Shown: positions 35,025 through 43,866 of the stretch, one piece after another
Position numbering within the stretch: position 1 is the stretch's first letter
Layout of the letters: each line of letters begins with the position of its first letter
From: GCA-958296115 sp965222445
Lineage (GTDB): Bacteria; Chloroflexota; Dehalococcoidia; Lucifugimonadales; CAJWER01
Length of the DNA stretch: 64,000 nt
Reading direction: 5' to 3'
Assembly: GCA_965222445.1 (NCBI GenBank)
Contig: CBDCTY010000002.1
Span: 310,001-374,000 of the forward strand
Notes under the pieces: generated by a model
The model's input: the letters and a program-made list of their open reading frames with translations, nothing else
Told to the model about the DNA's origin: nothing
Databases searched by the model: none
Program-made: the position numbers and the translations under genes

Positions 35025-35774
35025 ATGCCACTAAAGCTGGTCAACTGGAATGTCAGATGTGCTACGCCCGGGTCATGGAAGAGGGCTCCTGAGATACGTA
35101 GGCGCATCGAGCAACATGCCCCCGAGGTCATATGTCTCACCGAGGCACACCCCAAGCTCGTGGACTCAGAGGCGCACCCTGAGTTGTGGACTCAAGAGGG
35201 CTACACCATCTGCTCGCAGCCCTACGATGGAGGAGATATACGGAAGGTCCTGCTGTGGTCGAAGGAGCCGTGGAAAGAGGTTGATTGCGTGGGTAGCAAC
35301 TCGCTTCTACCCGGACGATTTGTGTCCGGCGTTACGCAGACTTCTGTGGGCAAGGTGACGGTTATCGGGATCTGTATTCCCTTTCGCGGATCACGGGCTG
35401 AGGCTAGACGCGGGTCGGAACGCAAGAAGTCGTGGGAAGACCATAAGCAGTATCTAGCAGGTCTCACTCATGTGCTCGAACGGACTCCCGCCAAGCGGCT
35501 GATAGTGGTGGGGGACTTCAATCAACGGATTGGGCAAGTCAGATACGCGCCGCCCCCCGACGTTCGCGCAGCGCTCCGGAGCGCCATGCCGCCGCACATG
35601 ACGATTGTAACCTCGAAGGTTGGCTTTCAGGGACGCAGCTGCATTGACCATATTGCCCTGAGTGAGGACCTGGCAGCCGAGTCATTGGGTGTGATAAGCA
35701 ACATGGATGGCGGCACCAAGTTGTCGGACCACTTTGGGGTTGTCGCCGAAGTGTTCGCCCAGAACCCCCGATAG
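35025..35774 (+). CDS. Endonuclease/exonuclease/phosphatase-family protein
   Basis: A 249-residue metal-dependent phosphoesterase of the EEP fold. Ordered motifs: KLVNWNVRCAT (first Asn), VICLTEAHPKL (catalytic Glu), IVVGDFNQRIG (Asp and Asn), SCIDHIALSEDL, and TKLSDHFGVVAEV with the final Asp-His. The family includes DNA-repair nucleases, DNase I and phospholipid phosphatases; with no signal peptide, an intracellular nucleic-acid substrate is plausible. GAGGTAG lies before the ATG. It stands alone between the LRR gene and a convergent dehydrogenase. Confidence 0.85.
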   Translation: MPLKLVNWNVRCATPGSWKRAPEIRRRIEQHAPEVICLTEAHPKLVDSEAHPELWTQEGYTICSQPYDGGDIRKVLLWSKEPWKEVDCVGSNSLLPGRFVSGVTQTSVGKVTVIGICIPFRGSRAEARRGSERKKSWEDHKQYLAGLTHVLERTPAKRLIVVGDFNQRIGQVRYAPPPDVRAALRSAMPPHMTIVTSKVGFQGRSCIDHIALSEDLAAESLGVISNMDGGTKLSDHFGVVAEVFAQNPR

Positions 35775-35807
35775 CGCGTGGGTCGCGCCCCTCTAGCCGG
35801 CCGGACA

Positions 35808-36881
35808 TCAGGCCGGGCCTCGGAAGGCTGGCTTGAGGCGCCGAACGGATTCCAGGCGGCGCTCGGCGAGCCGGGTTGCCGCGACGTGAGGCGGCACGTC
35901 CTCGGCCCGCGACGCTTCTATCACCCGCGCGGTCGTGTCGTATAGGCGCTCCGTCATCTCGCGGGCACGGTCCGCTCTGTACACGCCCCCTATCTCGGAG
36001 GCGACGGTGATGATGCCCCCGGCGTTGATGACGAAGTCGGGGGCGTAGAGTATGCCGCGGCGGTGAAGCTCCGCGCCGTGCTCGTCGGCCAGCAGCTGGT
36101 TGTTCGCGCCTCCCGCGACCACCTCGCAACGCAGGCGGGGTATCGTATCGTCGTTCAGCACGCCGCCCAGCGCGCACGGCGAGAAGACGTCACACTCCAC
36201 GTCGTATATCTCGTCCGCGTCCACGACCTCGGCGCCCATTTCAGCAGCCTGCCCGCGCGCGTCCTCGTAGATGTCCGTGACGACGAGCCGCGCACCCTCT
36301 TCGATCAGGTGGGACGCCATCTGCTGCCCGACGTGTCCGAAACCCTGCACGGCGATTGTGCGCCCACCCAGGTCGTCGTCGCCCCACACGGCCTTGGCGG
36401 CGGCCTTCATGCCCAGGTAGACTCCCAGGCCGGTGAGTATGGACGTGTCGCCGCTGCCGCCCATCGAAAGGGGCAGTCCGACGACGTGCCGCGTTTCCTG
36501 GGCGATGGGTTCGAGGTCCGCCGGCGTCATCCCGACATCCTCGGTCGTGATGTAGCGGCCCCCCAGGCTGTCGACGAAGCGTCCGAAGGCGCGCAGCAGG
36601 GCCTCCGTCTTGTCGGTCCGCGGGTCGGCCCAAATGAGCGCCTTGCCTCCGCCGAGGGGCAGACCGGCCACGGCTGACTTGTAGGTCATGGCTCGCGACA
36701 GCCGCAGCACGTCGGTGACGGCGGCCTCCTCCGTCGCGTGGGGCCATATCCTCACCCCGCCGCAGGACGGACCCAGGGTCGTGTCGTGTACGGCGATGAA
36801 GGCCTTCAGGCCGGCTGACGGGTCGCTGCCGGTGACGAGCAGCTCGTGGCCGAACTCCGTCATGTGGGCGAGTGTGTCCAA
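35808..36881 (-). CDS. Glu/Leu/Phe/Val dehydrogenase family protein
   Basis: A 357-residue NAD(P)-dependent amino-acid dehydrogenase, closest in length and motifs to leucine/valine dehydrogenases: SCGGVRIWPHATEEAA, the catalytic Lys in LPLGGGKALIWADP, and the Rossmann segment TIAVQGFGHVGQQMASHL, then APDFVINAGGIITVA. It would catalyse reversible oxidative deamination of a branched-chain amino acid. The TTG at 36881 lies six bases after GGAGG and is preferred; an ATG at 36863 is the alternative. Single gene, convergent to the EEP gene. Confidence 0.9.
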   Translation of the reverse strand: MDTLAHMTEFGHELLVTGSDPSAGLKAFIAVHDTTLGPSCGGVRIWPHATEEAAVTDVLRLSRAMTYKSAVAGLPLGGGKALIWADPRTDKTEALLRAFGRFVDSLGGRYITTEDVGMTPADLEPIAQETRHVVGLPLSMGGSGDTSILTGLGVYLGMKAAAKAVWGDDDLGGRTIAVQGFGHVGQQMASHLIEEGARLVVTDIYEDARGQAAEMGAEVVDADEIYDVECDVFSPCALGGVLNDDTIPRLRCEVVAGGANNQLLADEHGAELHRRGILYAPDFVINAGGIITVASEIGGVYRADRAREMTERLYDTTARVIEASRAEDVPPHVAATRLAERRLESVRRLKPAFRGPA

Positions 36882-36924
36882 TCCAGACCTCCGCAACTAC
36901 AAGGGCTATATGTCCATGTTAGCA

Positions 36925-37015
36925 ATCCTGCGGGGCCCCCTGCCGAAAAGGGGCGCGTGGGATGGGGTCCGGGGAGGGCTGGTTTCAAACCCGCCCCTAC
37001 GTATGGGGTGGCTCA
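36925..37015. repeat. Intergenic repeat text with GGTTTCAAACCCGCCCC
   Basis: Between the divergent dehydrogenase and aldolase genes. Contains a GGGCTGGTTTCAAACCCGCC segment related to the interior of the element at 29572. No gene seen. Confidence 0.45.
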
Positions 37016-37182
37016 GCAGACTATTCCCATAGCACTGGCGGTTGTGCAAAGGTCTCCGCACGGGGAAGAGGCTAGTCCTCTGCCTCAGGCCTGAACACTG
37101 GGGCCTCGTGGGTGTCCGGAAGCGGCTCGTCCGCTATAATGCGGCGTGAGAGACCGACCCAGATTTTCGGCCTGGAGGCTTC

Positions 37183-37989
37183 ATGAGAACCAACATCCTT
37201 CGAGAGAAGTTGAGCCGAGACGAGCCCACGCTCAGCACGCACGTCCACTCGACCTGGCCCTCGGTGATCGAGGCGGTCGGGCACACGGGGCTCTACGACT
37301 ACGTGGAGTTCGTCGCGGAGTATGGCTCTTTCGACCTCCACGACCTGGACAACATCTGCCGCACCGCCGAGCTCTTCCGGATGGGCTCGATGATCAAGGT
37401 CGACCAGAGCCACCAGGAGTTCCTGGCGCAGCGGGGCATCGGCGCCGGTTTCGGCAGCGTGCTGTTCACCGACTGCCGCTCGGCGGACGACGTGAGGGAG
37501 TGCGTCCGCATAGCCCGGGCCGACACCCCCGAATGGAGCGGACTCTACGGGGCGGCCACCAGGCGCAACACCTACATGGGCTACGGCGGCAACGAGGCCT
37601 ACGTCGATCTCATCAACGACACGGTCGTCGCGGTCATGATCGAGAAAAAGGGCGCCGTCGATGATCTCGACGAGATTCTGGATATACGGGGCGTCGAGAT
37701 GGTCCAGTGGGGCGGCACGGACTACTCGATGAGCGTGGGGCTGGCCGGACAGCGTAACAACCCTGACATCCTCGCGGCCCGGAACAAGGTCTTCAAAGCG
37801 GCGCTGGACAAGGGCGTGCCTCCCAGGGCGGAGGTGCAGACCCCGGACGACGCCAAGGAGTTCCTTGACATGGGCGTGCGACACTTCTCCATCGGCACCG
37901 ACATTACCATTCTCTACGGTTGGTGGCAGGAGAACGGCGACGCCCTGTGGAAGACCATGGAGGACGCCGGAGTGGGCCGGGCGGACTGA
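37183..37989 (+). CDS. HpcH/HpaI aldolase/citrate lyase family protein
   Basis: A 268-residue TIM-barrel class II aldolase-like protein. Motifs: LSTHVHSTWPSVIEAVGHTG, DYVEFVAEYGSFDLHDLDN in place of the usual acidic-His segment, VAVMIEKKGAVDDLDEIL with the metal-binding Glu, and VQWGGTDYSMSVGLAGQ with the Asp. Such enzymes cleave 2-oxo-3-hydroxy acids to pyruvate or a similar oxo-acid. Some residues near the first catalytic His differ from the best-known members, so the substrate is open. ruvB begins 24 bp downstream on the same strand. Confidence 0.85.
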   Translation: MRTNILREKLSRDEPTLSTHVHSTWPSVIEAVGHTGLYDYVEFVAEYGSFDLHDLDNICRTAELFRMGSMIKVDQSHQEFLAQRGIGAGFGSVLFTDCRSADDVRECVRIARADTPEWSGLYGAATRRNTYMGYGGNEAYVDLINDTVVAVMIEKKGAVDDLDEILDIRGVEMVQWGGTDYSMSVGLAGQRNNPDILAARNKVFKAALDKGVPPRAEVQTPDDAKEFLDMGVRHFSIGTDITILYGWWQENGDALWKTMEDAGVGRAD

Positions 37990-38012
37990 TCTCCCGGCCT
38001 CAGGAGCGGGGC

Positions 38013-39035
38013 TTGGCTACGGAGCGGATCGTTTCGGGGGACCGGCAGGAGGAGGACCGTCCGGTCGACGACAGCCTGCGGCCCCGGCGGCTCGCGGACT
38101 ACATCGGCCAGGACCGGCTCAAGTCCAACCTCGACATCTTCATCACCGCCTCCAGCCAGCGGGGCGAGCCGCTGGACCACGTCCTGCTGCACGGCCCTCC
38201 AGGCCTAGGCAAGACGACGCTCGCCAACATCATCGCCCACGAGATGGACACGCGCATCAAGACGACGTCGGGCCCCGCCATCGAGCGGCCGGCCGACATG
38301 GTGGCTGTCCTGACGCGGCTCCAGAAGGGCGACGTGCTGTTCGTGGACGAGGTGCACAGGCTCCACCGCGTCGTGGAGGAGGTCCTGTACGGCGCGATGG
38401 AGGACTTTGTGGTCTCGTGGGTCATCGACAAGGGGCTGAAGGCCAGGAGCATCAACCTGGCGATCCAGCCCTTCACCTTCATAGGCGCGACGACGCGCTA
38501 CGGCATGGTCAGCTCGCCGCTGCGCGACCGCTTCGGGCACGTGTTCAGGCTAGACTTCTACGACGAAGAGGCGATGCACACGATCGTGCGGCGCTCGGCG
38601 CGGATACTGGGCATCGAGGCCGAGGACGACGGGCTGTTCGAGATCGCCCGACGGTCGCGCGGAACGCCCCGTGTCGCCAACCGCCTGCTGAAGAGGGTGC
38701 GCGACTATGCCCAGGTCGTGGGCGACAACGTCATCACGGCTGACATGTCGCTCGAGGCCCTGCACAGGCTCGAGGTGGACGGGCTGGGGCTGGATGACTC
38801 GGACCGGCTGGTCCTGACGACCATCATCGACAAGTTCGACGGCGGGCCGGTGGGCATCGAGACGGTGGCCGCTGCGATCAGCGAGGAGGCGGACACGATC
38901 ATGGACGTGTACGAGCCTTTCCTCCTGCAGAAGGGCTTCCTCGACCGCACGCGCCGCGGCCGCGTGGCTACCCGCCGCGCCTACGAGCACCTCGGCCTCA
39001 CGTTCCCCAGGGACGGCCAGTCGGCGCTGTTCTAG
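38013..39035 (+). CDS. ruvB: Holliday junction branch-migration helicase RuvB
   Basis: A 340-residue AAA+ motor that drives branch migration with RuvA. Order: RPRRLADYIGQDRLKSNL, Walker A GPPGLGKTTLANIIA, Walker B VLFVDEVHRL, sensor 1 FIGATTRYGMVSSPLRDRFG containing the arginine finger region, then the C-terminal winged helix with DRTRRGRVATRRAYEHLGL. The TTG start at 38013 follows AGGAG by six bases, and no better start lies between the aldolase stop and the core. ruvA and ruvC are not in the window. Confidence 0.95.
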   Translation: MATERIVSGDRQEEDRPVDDSLRPRRLADYIGQDRLKSNLDIFITASSQRGEPLDHVLLHGPPGLGKTTLANIIAHEMDTRIKTTSGPAIERPADMVAVLTRLQKGDVLFVDEVHRLHRVVEEVLYGAMEDFVVSWVIDKGLKARSINLAIQPFTFIGATTRYGMVSSPLRDRFGHVFRLDFYDEEAMHTIVRRSARILGIEAEDDGLFEIARRSRGTPRVANRLLKRVRDYAQVVGDNVITADMSLEALHRLEVDGLGLDDSDRLVLTTIIDKFDGGPVGIETVAAAISEEADTIMDVYEPFLLQKGFLDRTRRGRVATRRAYEHLGLTFPRDGQSALF

Positions 39036-39085
39036 CGGCCTCGAAGGCCCACCGGGTCGTTTTCTCGTCTTTGGATTACAGCCGG

Positions 39086-39598
39086 TCAGTCGTCGATGGA
39101 CATTGCAGCCTGGAAGTTACGGAGGTAGGCCTTCCTGTTGCCGAGGTCCTCGGTGTTCTGTACGGAGCCGTCGCCTCGGATGTGTGACAGGGATACTCCA
39201 ATTTCGGCAAGGGAGGGGCCGATGAGCAGGCGTCGGTGGCACTTGCCGGGGTTCTCTTCGGCGCACATGAGGGCCACAGTGGTTGTCTCAGCCAGTGCGA
39301 TCAGCTCGTCTATGCCCGTCTTGAAGAAGTCTCTGGACCTGATCTCCTCGTAGTCGGGCTTTCCGGCGTCGTCGTAGCACGACCGGTCCGAGGGCTTCCC
39401 CCCGAGGGAGTCCCCCATGAAGATGTAGCGGAGGCCCTCCCGTTCGAGCAGCCTCGGGAGGGTCGGGCTGTTGGCGAAGGCGGCGAATCGGCTGACTGGG
39501 TTGCTGCGCACGTCAACGAGGACCTCGACGCCGTGCTGTCGAAGCAGCCCTGCGAAGTCGTCCCAGGTGTGGTTGCTGTGCCCTATGGTGAAGATCAC
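39086..39598 (-). CDS. DUF488 domain protein
   Basis: A 170-residue protein with the DUF488 pattern: IFTIGHSNHTWDDFAGLL at the start, LVDVRSNPVSRF, GDSLGGKP, and LMCAEENPGKCHRRLL with a conserved Cys pair. The domain is widespread but its biochemistry is not settled; it often occurs near DNA-repair or defence genes. It is convergent with ruvB and upstream of a membrane protein on the same strand. Confidence 0.88.
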   Translation of the reverse strand: MIFTIGHSNHTWDDFAGLLRQHGVEVLVDVRSNPVSRFAAFANSPTLPRLLEREGLRYIFMGDSLGGKPSDRSCYDDAGKPDYEEIRSRDFFKTGIDELIALAETTTVALMCAEENPGKCHRRLLIGPSLAEIGVSLSHIRGDGSVQNTEDLGNRKAYLRNFQAAMSIDD

Positions 39599-39652
39599 GT
39601 CATCCCCAGCCCCTAGCTAAACTGCACGGGCTAACGTCACTCTCTGCACGGG

Positions 39653-40192
39653 CTACCACCACGCCATAGAGTAGACAATAACATGCCAGAGGGTGGCGAG
39701 CCCAAAAGGCATGAGGTACACGGCTGGTGGCAATAGACCATCTGAAACGGTATGCGGGTATCGAGATGAATACTCGTTAGCCGAGAGTAGTCGTTCTAAC
39801 GAAACGCCCCATGTCACAAAGTTCAGCAGGATCGCAAATCCAACGACAAAGGGAGAACTAAGGATTGTCTCCTTCCCTTCGACACCGTTTATGTAGAGCA
39901 CTAGGACAAAGAGTCCGCCAATTCCCGGTCCAACCAACCAAACCCCGAACACCAATATGTAGGCCAATCTGACCATAACGTGCGAAGGTCGTTTATTGGA
40001 CATCCGAGCCACAAGGTATGCCCACGGCAGGAAGAACAGCATCGAGTACACTCCTCCTGCCAAAGCATATCGACGGACATTCATGCCTCGCGTCTGTGCA
40101 ATGAAGGCGCAGATTCCAGCCGCAAAAGGCGCCCAGACCATGCACAAAGAAACTATCAGCATCGAGAGTGTCAGGAAACCGTATGCCACCAT
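39653..40192 (-). CDS. Hypothetical multi-pass membrane protein
   Basis: About 179 residues with four or five predicted hydrophobic helices (GFLTLSMLIVSLCMVWAPFA, SMLFFLPWAYLVA, YILVFGVWLVGPGIGGLFVL, FAILLNFVTWGVSL). No family recognised. The start is uncertain: ATG 40192 is used, but a TTG at 40237 would add a basic KGGKRRRRQP leader that would suit membrane insertion. A run of GGAGGAGGAGG lies between the two. Composition is A/T-richer than its neighbours. Confidence 0.6.
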   Translation of the reverse strand: MVAYGFLTLSMLIVSLCMVWAPFAAGICAFIAQTRGMNVRRYALAGGVYSMLFFLPWAYLVARMSNKRPSHVMVRLAYILVFGVWLVGPGIGGLFVLVLYINGVEGKETILSSPFVVGFAILLNFVTWGVSLERLLSANEYSSRYPHTVSDGLLPPAVYLMPFGLATLWHVIVYSMAWW

Positions 40193-40272
40193 TACGACGA
40201 GAATAGGTTGCCTCCTCCTCCGTTTCCCACCCTTCAACGTGGGGCCTGAAGAGTGGGGCCGCTCACAGTACC

Positions 40273-40842
40273 CTATGCGAACAGGTCTCGGACGGCAACG
40301 GAGAATTCGGGGAGCGCGGGCGATCCGGACAGGACGTCCGTCTCGGAGTGCTCCTCCGGCTCGCCAGTGTGGCGGTGGACCGTTACCGACCGTGAGTCGG
40401 GATACACGACCCACACGAGCCGCGTGCCCGCCTCCAGCCAGTCCCGGACCTTGTCCCGAACTGCGGCGGAGGAATCGCTGGGAGACACCACCTCGACGGC
40501 GAGGTCAGGGGCCATTTCCAGGAAGCCGGGTGGAGGCTCACCGTCGGCCAGGCGCTCGGCAGCGACAAAGGCGACGTCGGGGGCGCGGACCGTGTCTGGA
40601 CTGCGGTGCAGGAGGAAGCCCGTTTCGGCGGCGAAGACCCGGCCGAGGTTCCCCTCCAGGACGTGGTTCCCAATGAAGAGGCTAAGCCTGTGAGCAACGT
40701 GTCCATGTCGTGCACCAGCAGGCGCCATAACGACGAGGTCTCCTCTAACTAGCTCGGTCCGCTTACCTTCGGCTGCGAGGCGCGAGGAGAGGGCGGGCAG
40801 ATCGTCTGCGGATACCAGGCTTCCTTTAGTGCTTACGGCCAT
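40273..40842 (-). CDS. Uma2 family (DUF820) putative endonuclease
   Basis: A 189-residue protein with the Uma2 / DUF820 PD-(D/E)XK-like fold: RTELVRGDLVVMAPAGARHG, RAPDVAFVAAERL with the first Asp, and LAVEVVSPSDSSAAVRDKVR with the Glu, then GTRLVWVVYPDSRSVTVH. Members are abundant in cyanobacteria and Chloroflexi and are annotated as endonucleases on fold evidence only. It is followed by repeats and then a toxin-antitoxin pair. Confidence 0.88.
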   Translation of the reverse strand: MAVSTKGSLVSADDLPALSSRLAAEGKRTELVRGDLVVMAPAGARHGHVAHRLSLFIGNHVLEGNLGRVFAAETGFLLHRSPDTVRAPDVAFVAAERLADGEPPPGFLEMAPDLAVEVVSPSDSSAAVRDKVRDWLEAGTRLVWVVYPDSRSVTVHRHTGEPEEHSETDVLSGSPALPEFSVAVRDLFA

Positions 40843-41006
40843 CGCTCACCTCACGGGGCCATTCTACACGAACGGCAAGATCCCGTGAGTTGGAGGGATG
40901 CGTTGGATTCTCTCAGGACACCCAGGTGCGGGCGTGAGTGTTCAGTCTTGAGTTCGAGGAGACCCCAGGCTCGGCTCCCGGGCCTCACCCCGAATACCCC
41001 ACATAA

Positions 41007-41128
41007 TACCAAGTCACCGTGATGCCGCCGTATATGTGCGGCCGGGGATGGATTCCCGCCCCCAACTTCTCGGGGGCAGGCTCTTCGCGGGAAAGACGGC
41101 TTTACGGCGCGCTCAAAACGAAAAGGTA
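41007..41128. mobile_element. Family B miniature element, copy at 41 kb
   Basis: Length 122 bp, TACCAAGTCACCGTGATGCC to ACGAAAAGGTA, flanked by TAA at 41004-41006 and 41129-41131. It is immediately followed by a family C repeat, the same order as at 29.7 kb. Confidence 0.8.
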
Positions 41129-41130
41129 TA

Positions 41131-41262
41131 ACTTGGACGGATGGCGTGACGGAGTGCCTCATGTGTCATGGACGCTCACCCCGCCGGGGATGGATTCCCG
41201 CCCCCGACTTCTCGGGGGCAGACTTTTCGCGGGAACGACGGAGGTGGGGGATTTGGGCTCAC
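41131..41262. repeat. Family C repeat, third copy
   Basis: Starts ACTTGGACGGATGGCGTGAC directly after the family B target copy and runs through CCCCCGACTTCTCGGGGG to GGAGGTGGGGGATTTGGGCT. It resembles the pair at 29728-30005 with a diverged middle. Confidence 0.7.
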
Positions 41263-41288
41263 CCAGCATTCTTGACGCGCAGACCACC

Positions 41289-41311
41289 ATGTAATACGGT
41301 ATGCAATACAT
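41289..41311. promoter_or_regulatory. Candidate operator of the toxin-antitoxin pair
   Basis: Imperfect palindrome ATGTAATAC...CAATACAT, 17 bases before the antitoxin ATG, a place typical for autoregulation by ribbon-helix-helix antitoxins. Confidence 0.45.
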
Positions 41312-41327
41312 GGAACAGGGGTTGTAG

Positions 41328-41588
41328 ATGAGTGTCAGGACGGTCCGCCTCGACGACGATGCCGAAGCCACTCTGGCAGCCCTGCGCAAGCAGACCGGTC
41401 TGTCGATCTCGGACGTGCTGAAGCGGGGCCTGGAATCGTACGCGGAGGCTGTACGCGAAGAGGCGGACGCTGCGCCTTTCGATATTTTTCGCCAGCTGGA
41501 CCTGGGACCGGGAGGCTATGCCCTGGCCCCGGCAAGAGATGCCAAGGCCGCCGTCGTCGAGACCCTAAGAGGGAAGCACCGGCGGTGA
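41328..41588 (+). CDS. Ribbon-helix-helix antitoxin (VapB-like)
   Basis: An 86-residue protein. The first ~45 residues are a ribbon-helix-helix DNA-binding domain (SVRTVRLDDDAEATLAAL, then TGLSISDVLKRGLESYAEAV). The rest is an extended tail expected to wrap the toxin. The ATG follows CAGGGG. It overlaps the downstream PIN-domain gene by four bases. The likely role is neutralising the PIN toxin and repressing the operon through the palindrome at 41289. Confidence 0.85.
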   Translation: MSVRTVRLDDDAEATLAALRKQTGLSISDVLKRGLESYAEAVREEADAAPFDIFRQLDLGPGGYALAPARDAKAAVVETLRGKHRR

Positions 41589-41986
41589 TACTGGTCGACA
41601 CGGGCCCGCTGGTCGCGTTGTTCGACCCAGCCGATGGCGACCACGGGCGGTGTGTCGAAGTCCTGGAGACGATCACCACGACCGTGCCGGTCATGACGGA
41701 GGCATTCCACCTGTTAGGACCTGCGAGTGTTGGCTCGCTGCGACTGATGGAGTTCGTTACCGACGGAGGCCTCCAGGTCCTCTTCTTCGATGATCGGGGT
41801 CTCCAGCGTTCCTTCGAGTTGATGGCGCAGTATTCCAATGTGCCCATGGATCTTGCTGACGCCTCGCTCGTGGCAGTGGCCGAGAGTCTCAACCTGCGGA
41901 AGATATTCACGATCGACCGCAACGAATTCGCCACCTATCGCATCAAGCGAGGACACGGGCATTTCGCCTTCCAGGTGGTCGGATAA
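41585..41986 (+). CDS. PIN-domain toxin (VapC-like)
   Basis: A 133-residue PIN nuclease starting at GTG 41585. Acidic metal ligands: ILVDTGPLVALFDPAD (first Asp), MTEAFHLLG (Glu), MDLADASLVAVAE (Asp pair) and IFTIDRNEFATYR (final Asp). This matches VapC-type RNases that cut tRNA or rRNA. The overlap with the antitoxin gene confirms a two-gene module. The RNA target is unknown. Confidence 0.87.
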   Translation: MILVDTGPLVALFDPADGDHGRCVEVLETITTTVPVMTEAFHLLGPASVGSLRLMEFVTDGGLQVLFFDDRGLQRSFELMAQYSNVPMDLADASLVAVAESLNLRKIFTIDRNEFATYRIKRGHGHFAFQVVG

Positions 41987-42015
41987 CGGGCCCTGTCGGA
42001 ACCGAGCCAGGAACC

Positions 42016-43866
42016 CTAGGGCCCAGCCTCGGCTCCCTCTGGAATGGCTGCCTTCAGTGCGGCGAAGTTCATGGCGTAGAGGTGGGCGTAGAGGCCGTTC
42101 TTGTCCATCAGTTCGTCGTGGTCGCCGACCTCCTCGACCTCGCCGTGGTTTAGCACGACTATCTTGTCGGCGCCGCGTATGGTCGAGAGCCTGTGGGCGA
42201 TGACTATGGCCGTGCGGCCCTCCAGGAGGGTCTGCAGGGCCATCTGGATCAGCATCTCGGTGTAGCTGTCGATGTTGGCGGTGGCCTCGTCGAGGATCAG
42301 GATGCGCGGGTCGTCGATGATGGCCCTGGCGAAGCTGATGAGCTGTCGCTGGCCGACGCTGAGGTTGACGCCGCGCTCGTGCAGGAGGGTGTCGTAGCCG
42401 TCGTCGAGCTTCTCGATGAAGTCGTGTGCGCCGACAGCCTTGGCGGCGGCGATCATGTCCTCGTCGGGCACGTCGTGGTGCGTGTACTTGATGTTCTCCC
42501 TGACCGTGCCCGTGAACAGGAAGGGCTCCTGGAGCACCATGCTGGTCTGGCGCGCCAGCGACTCCCGGGTCTTGTCTCTGATGTCGTGGCCGTCGATCAG
42601 TATCGCGCCACTGCCCTCCTCCACGTCGTAGAACCTAGACATGAGGGAGACCAGGGTCGTTTTGCCGGCGCCCGTGGGGCCTACGATGGCGACGGTCTGG
42701 CCGGGCAGGACGTGCATGTTCACCCGCTTGAGCACATCCTGCCCTTCGACGTAGCTGTAGCTGACGTCCCGGAACTCGATCCGGCCCTGTATCGGCGGAA
42801 GGTCCTCGGCGTCCGGCCTGTCCTCGAGCTCCGGCTCGGTGTCGAGCAGCTCGAAGATCCGGATACCGGACGCCATGGCCCGCTGGAGCTGGGTGTACTG
42901 CATAGTCAGGCTGCGGATGGGATCGAAGAATCGCTGGATGTACATGACGAACGCCACCAGCGCGCCGACCTCCAGGGCGTTGCTTCCCACCAGCCTGGCT
43001 CCGAAGAAGAGCACGAGGCCGATTGAGATGGCGGTCAGCATGTCGACGCTGGGGAGAAGGCCGGAAGAGATCCCGGTGGCATGGACGGAGGCGTCGAGGT
43101 TCTCCCTGTTCTTGGTCTCGAAAATCTCGGCGTTGCGCTCCTGGCGGTTCATCGCCTGGACGACCCTGACGCCGGTGATGTTCTCGTTCAGTGTGCCGTT
43201 GACGATGGAGGCGGCCCGTCTCACACGCATGAAAGCCTTCCGGGCGAAGGGCTGCCACACGGCCATAGTCAATATGAGGAAGGGGATCGTGACCAGCGAG
43301 ATGAGCCCGAGCTGGAGACTCAGGATGAGCACGGCGGCCGCGATGCCAACCAGGCTCAGCAGGTTGCCGACCGTGACGACGGCCACGGACAGGAACTCCT
43401 GGAGTTGGTACACGTCTCCCAGCACGCGCGACATGATGCGCCCGACCTCGTTCTTGTCGTAGAACGAAACGGACTGCTTCTGGAGGTGGTGGAACATGTC
43501 CCCGCGGAGGCGGTAGAGCAGGTTCTGGCCCACCCTGGCGATGGTCATCTCCTGGGTGAAGTTAGCGCCCCAGTTGAGCATCGCGTTGCCGATGAACATG
43601 GCCACTATCCACATCAGGCGGGTGAAGTTGCCCTGGGTGATCAACTCGTCGATGGCGAGCTTGATGAGCCACGGGACCGCGACCAGGGTCGCCGTGAAGA
43701 CGAGCATCGATGCGACGGCGAGGGAGACCAGGCCCTTGTTCGGCGTGATGTAGGGGACCATCCGGGCTATGACGCGGTAGTTGAAGGCCTGGCCGAATAC
43801 CTCGTCGTCCAGCCTGGCGGTGTCCCGGGGGGCCTGCCGCATGAATGAGCCGGCGCCGGACATCAT
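42016..43866 (-). CDS. ABC exporter half-transporter, catalytic-Glu subunit
   Basis: A 616-residue membrane-ATPase fusion: six membrane helices (residues ~40-330) and an ATP-binding domain with Walker A GPTGAGKTTLVSLMSRFYDV, signature NLSVGQRQLISFARA, Walker B ILILDEATANID and the switch His in IVIAHRLST. The catalytic Glu is present but the signature is LSVGQ, not LSGGQ. It overlaps the upstream partner by four bases. Together they look like a heterodimeric exporter of the BmrCD / TM287-288 type, moving drugs, lipids or peptides outwards. Confidence 0.92.
   Translation of the reverse strand: MMSGAGSFMRQAPRDTARLDDEVFGQAFNYRVIARMVPYITPNKGLVSLAVASMLVFTATLVAVPWLIKLAIDELITQGNFTRLMWIVAMFIGNAMLNWGANFTQEMTIARVGQNLLYRLRGDMFHHLQKQSVSFYDKNEVGRIMSRVLGDVYQLQEFLSVAVVTVGNLLSLVGIAAAVLILSLQLGLISLVTIPFLILTMAVWQPFARKAFMRVRRAASIVNGTLNENITGVRVVQAMNRQERNAEIFETKNRENLDASVHATGISSGLLPSVDMLTAISIGLVLFFGARLVGSNALEVGALVAFVMYIQRFFDPIRSLTMQYTQLQRAMASGIRIFELLDTEPELEDRPDAEDLPPIQGRIEFRDVSYSYVEGQDVLKRVNMHVLPGQTVAIVGPTGAGKTTLVSLMSRFYDVEEGSGAILIDGHDIRDKTRESLARQTSMVLQEPFLFTGTVRENIKYTHHDVPDEDMIAAAKAVGAHDFIEKLDDGYDTLLHERGVNLSVGQRQLISFARAIIDDPRILILDEATANIDSYTEMLIQMALQTLLEGRTAIVIAHRLSTIRGADKIVVLNHGEVEEVGDHDELMDKNGLYAHLYAMNFAALKAAIPEGAEAGP

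Noticed and set aside
37135..37140. TATAAT before the HpcH-type aldolase
   Set aside because: No -35 element or extended -10 accompanies it, so I did not list it as a promoter.
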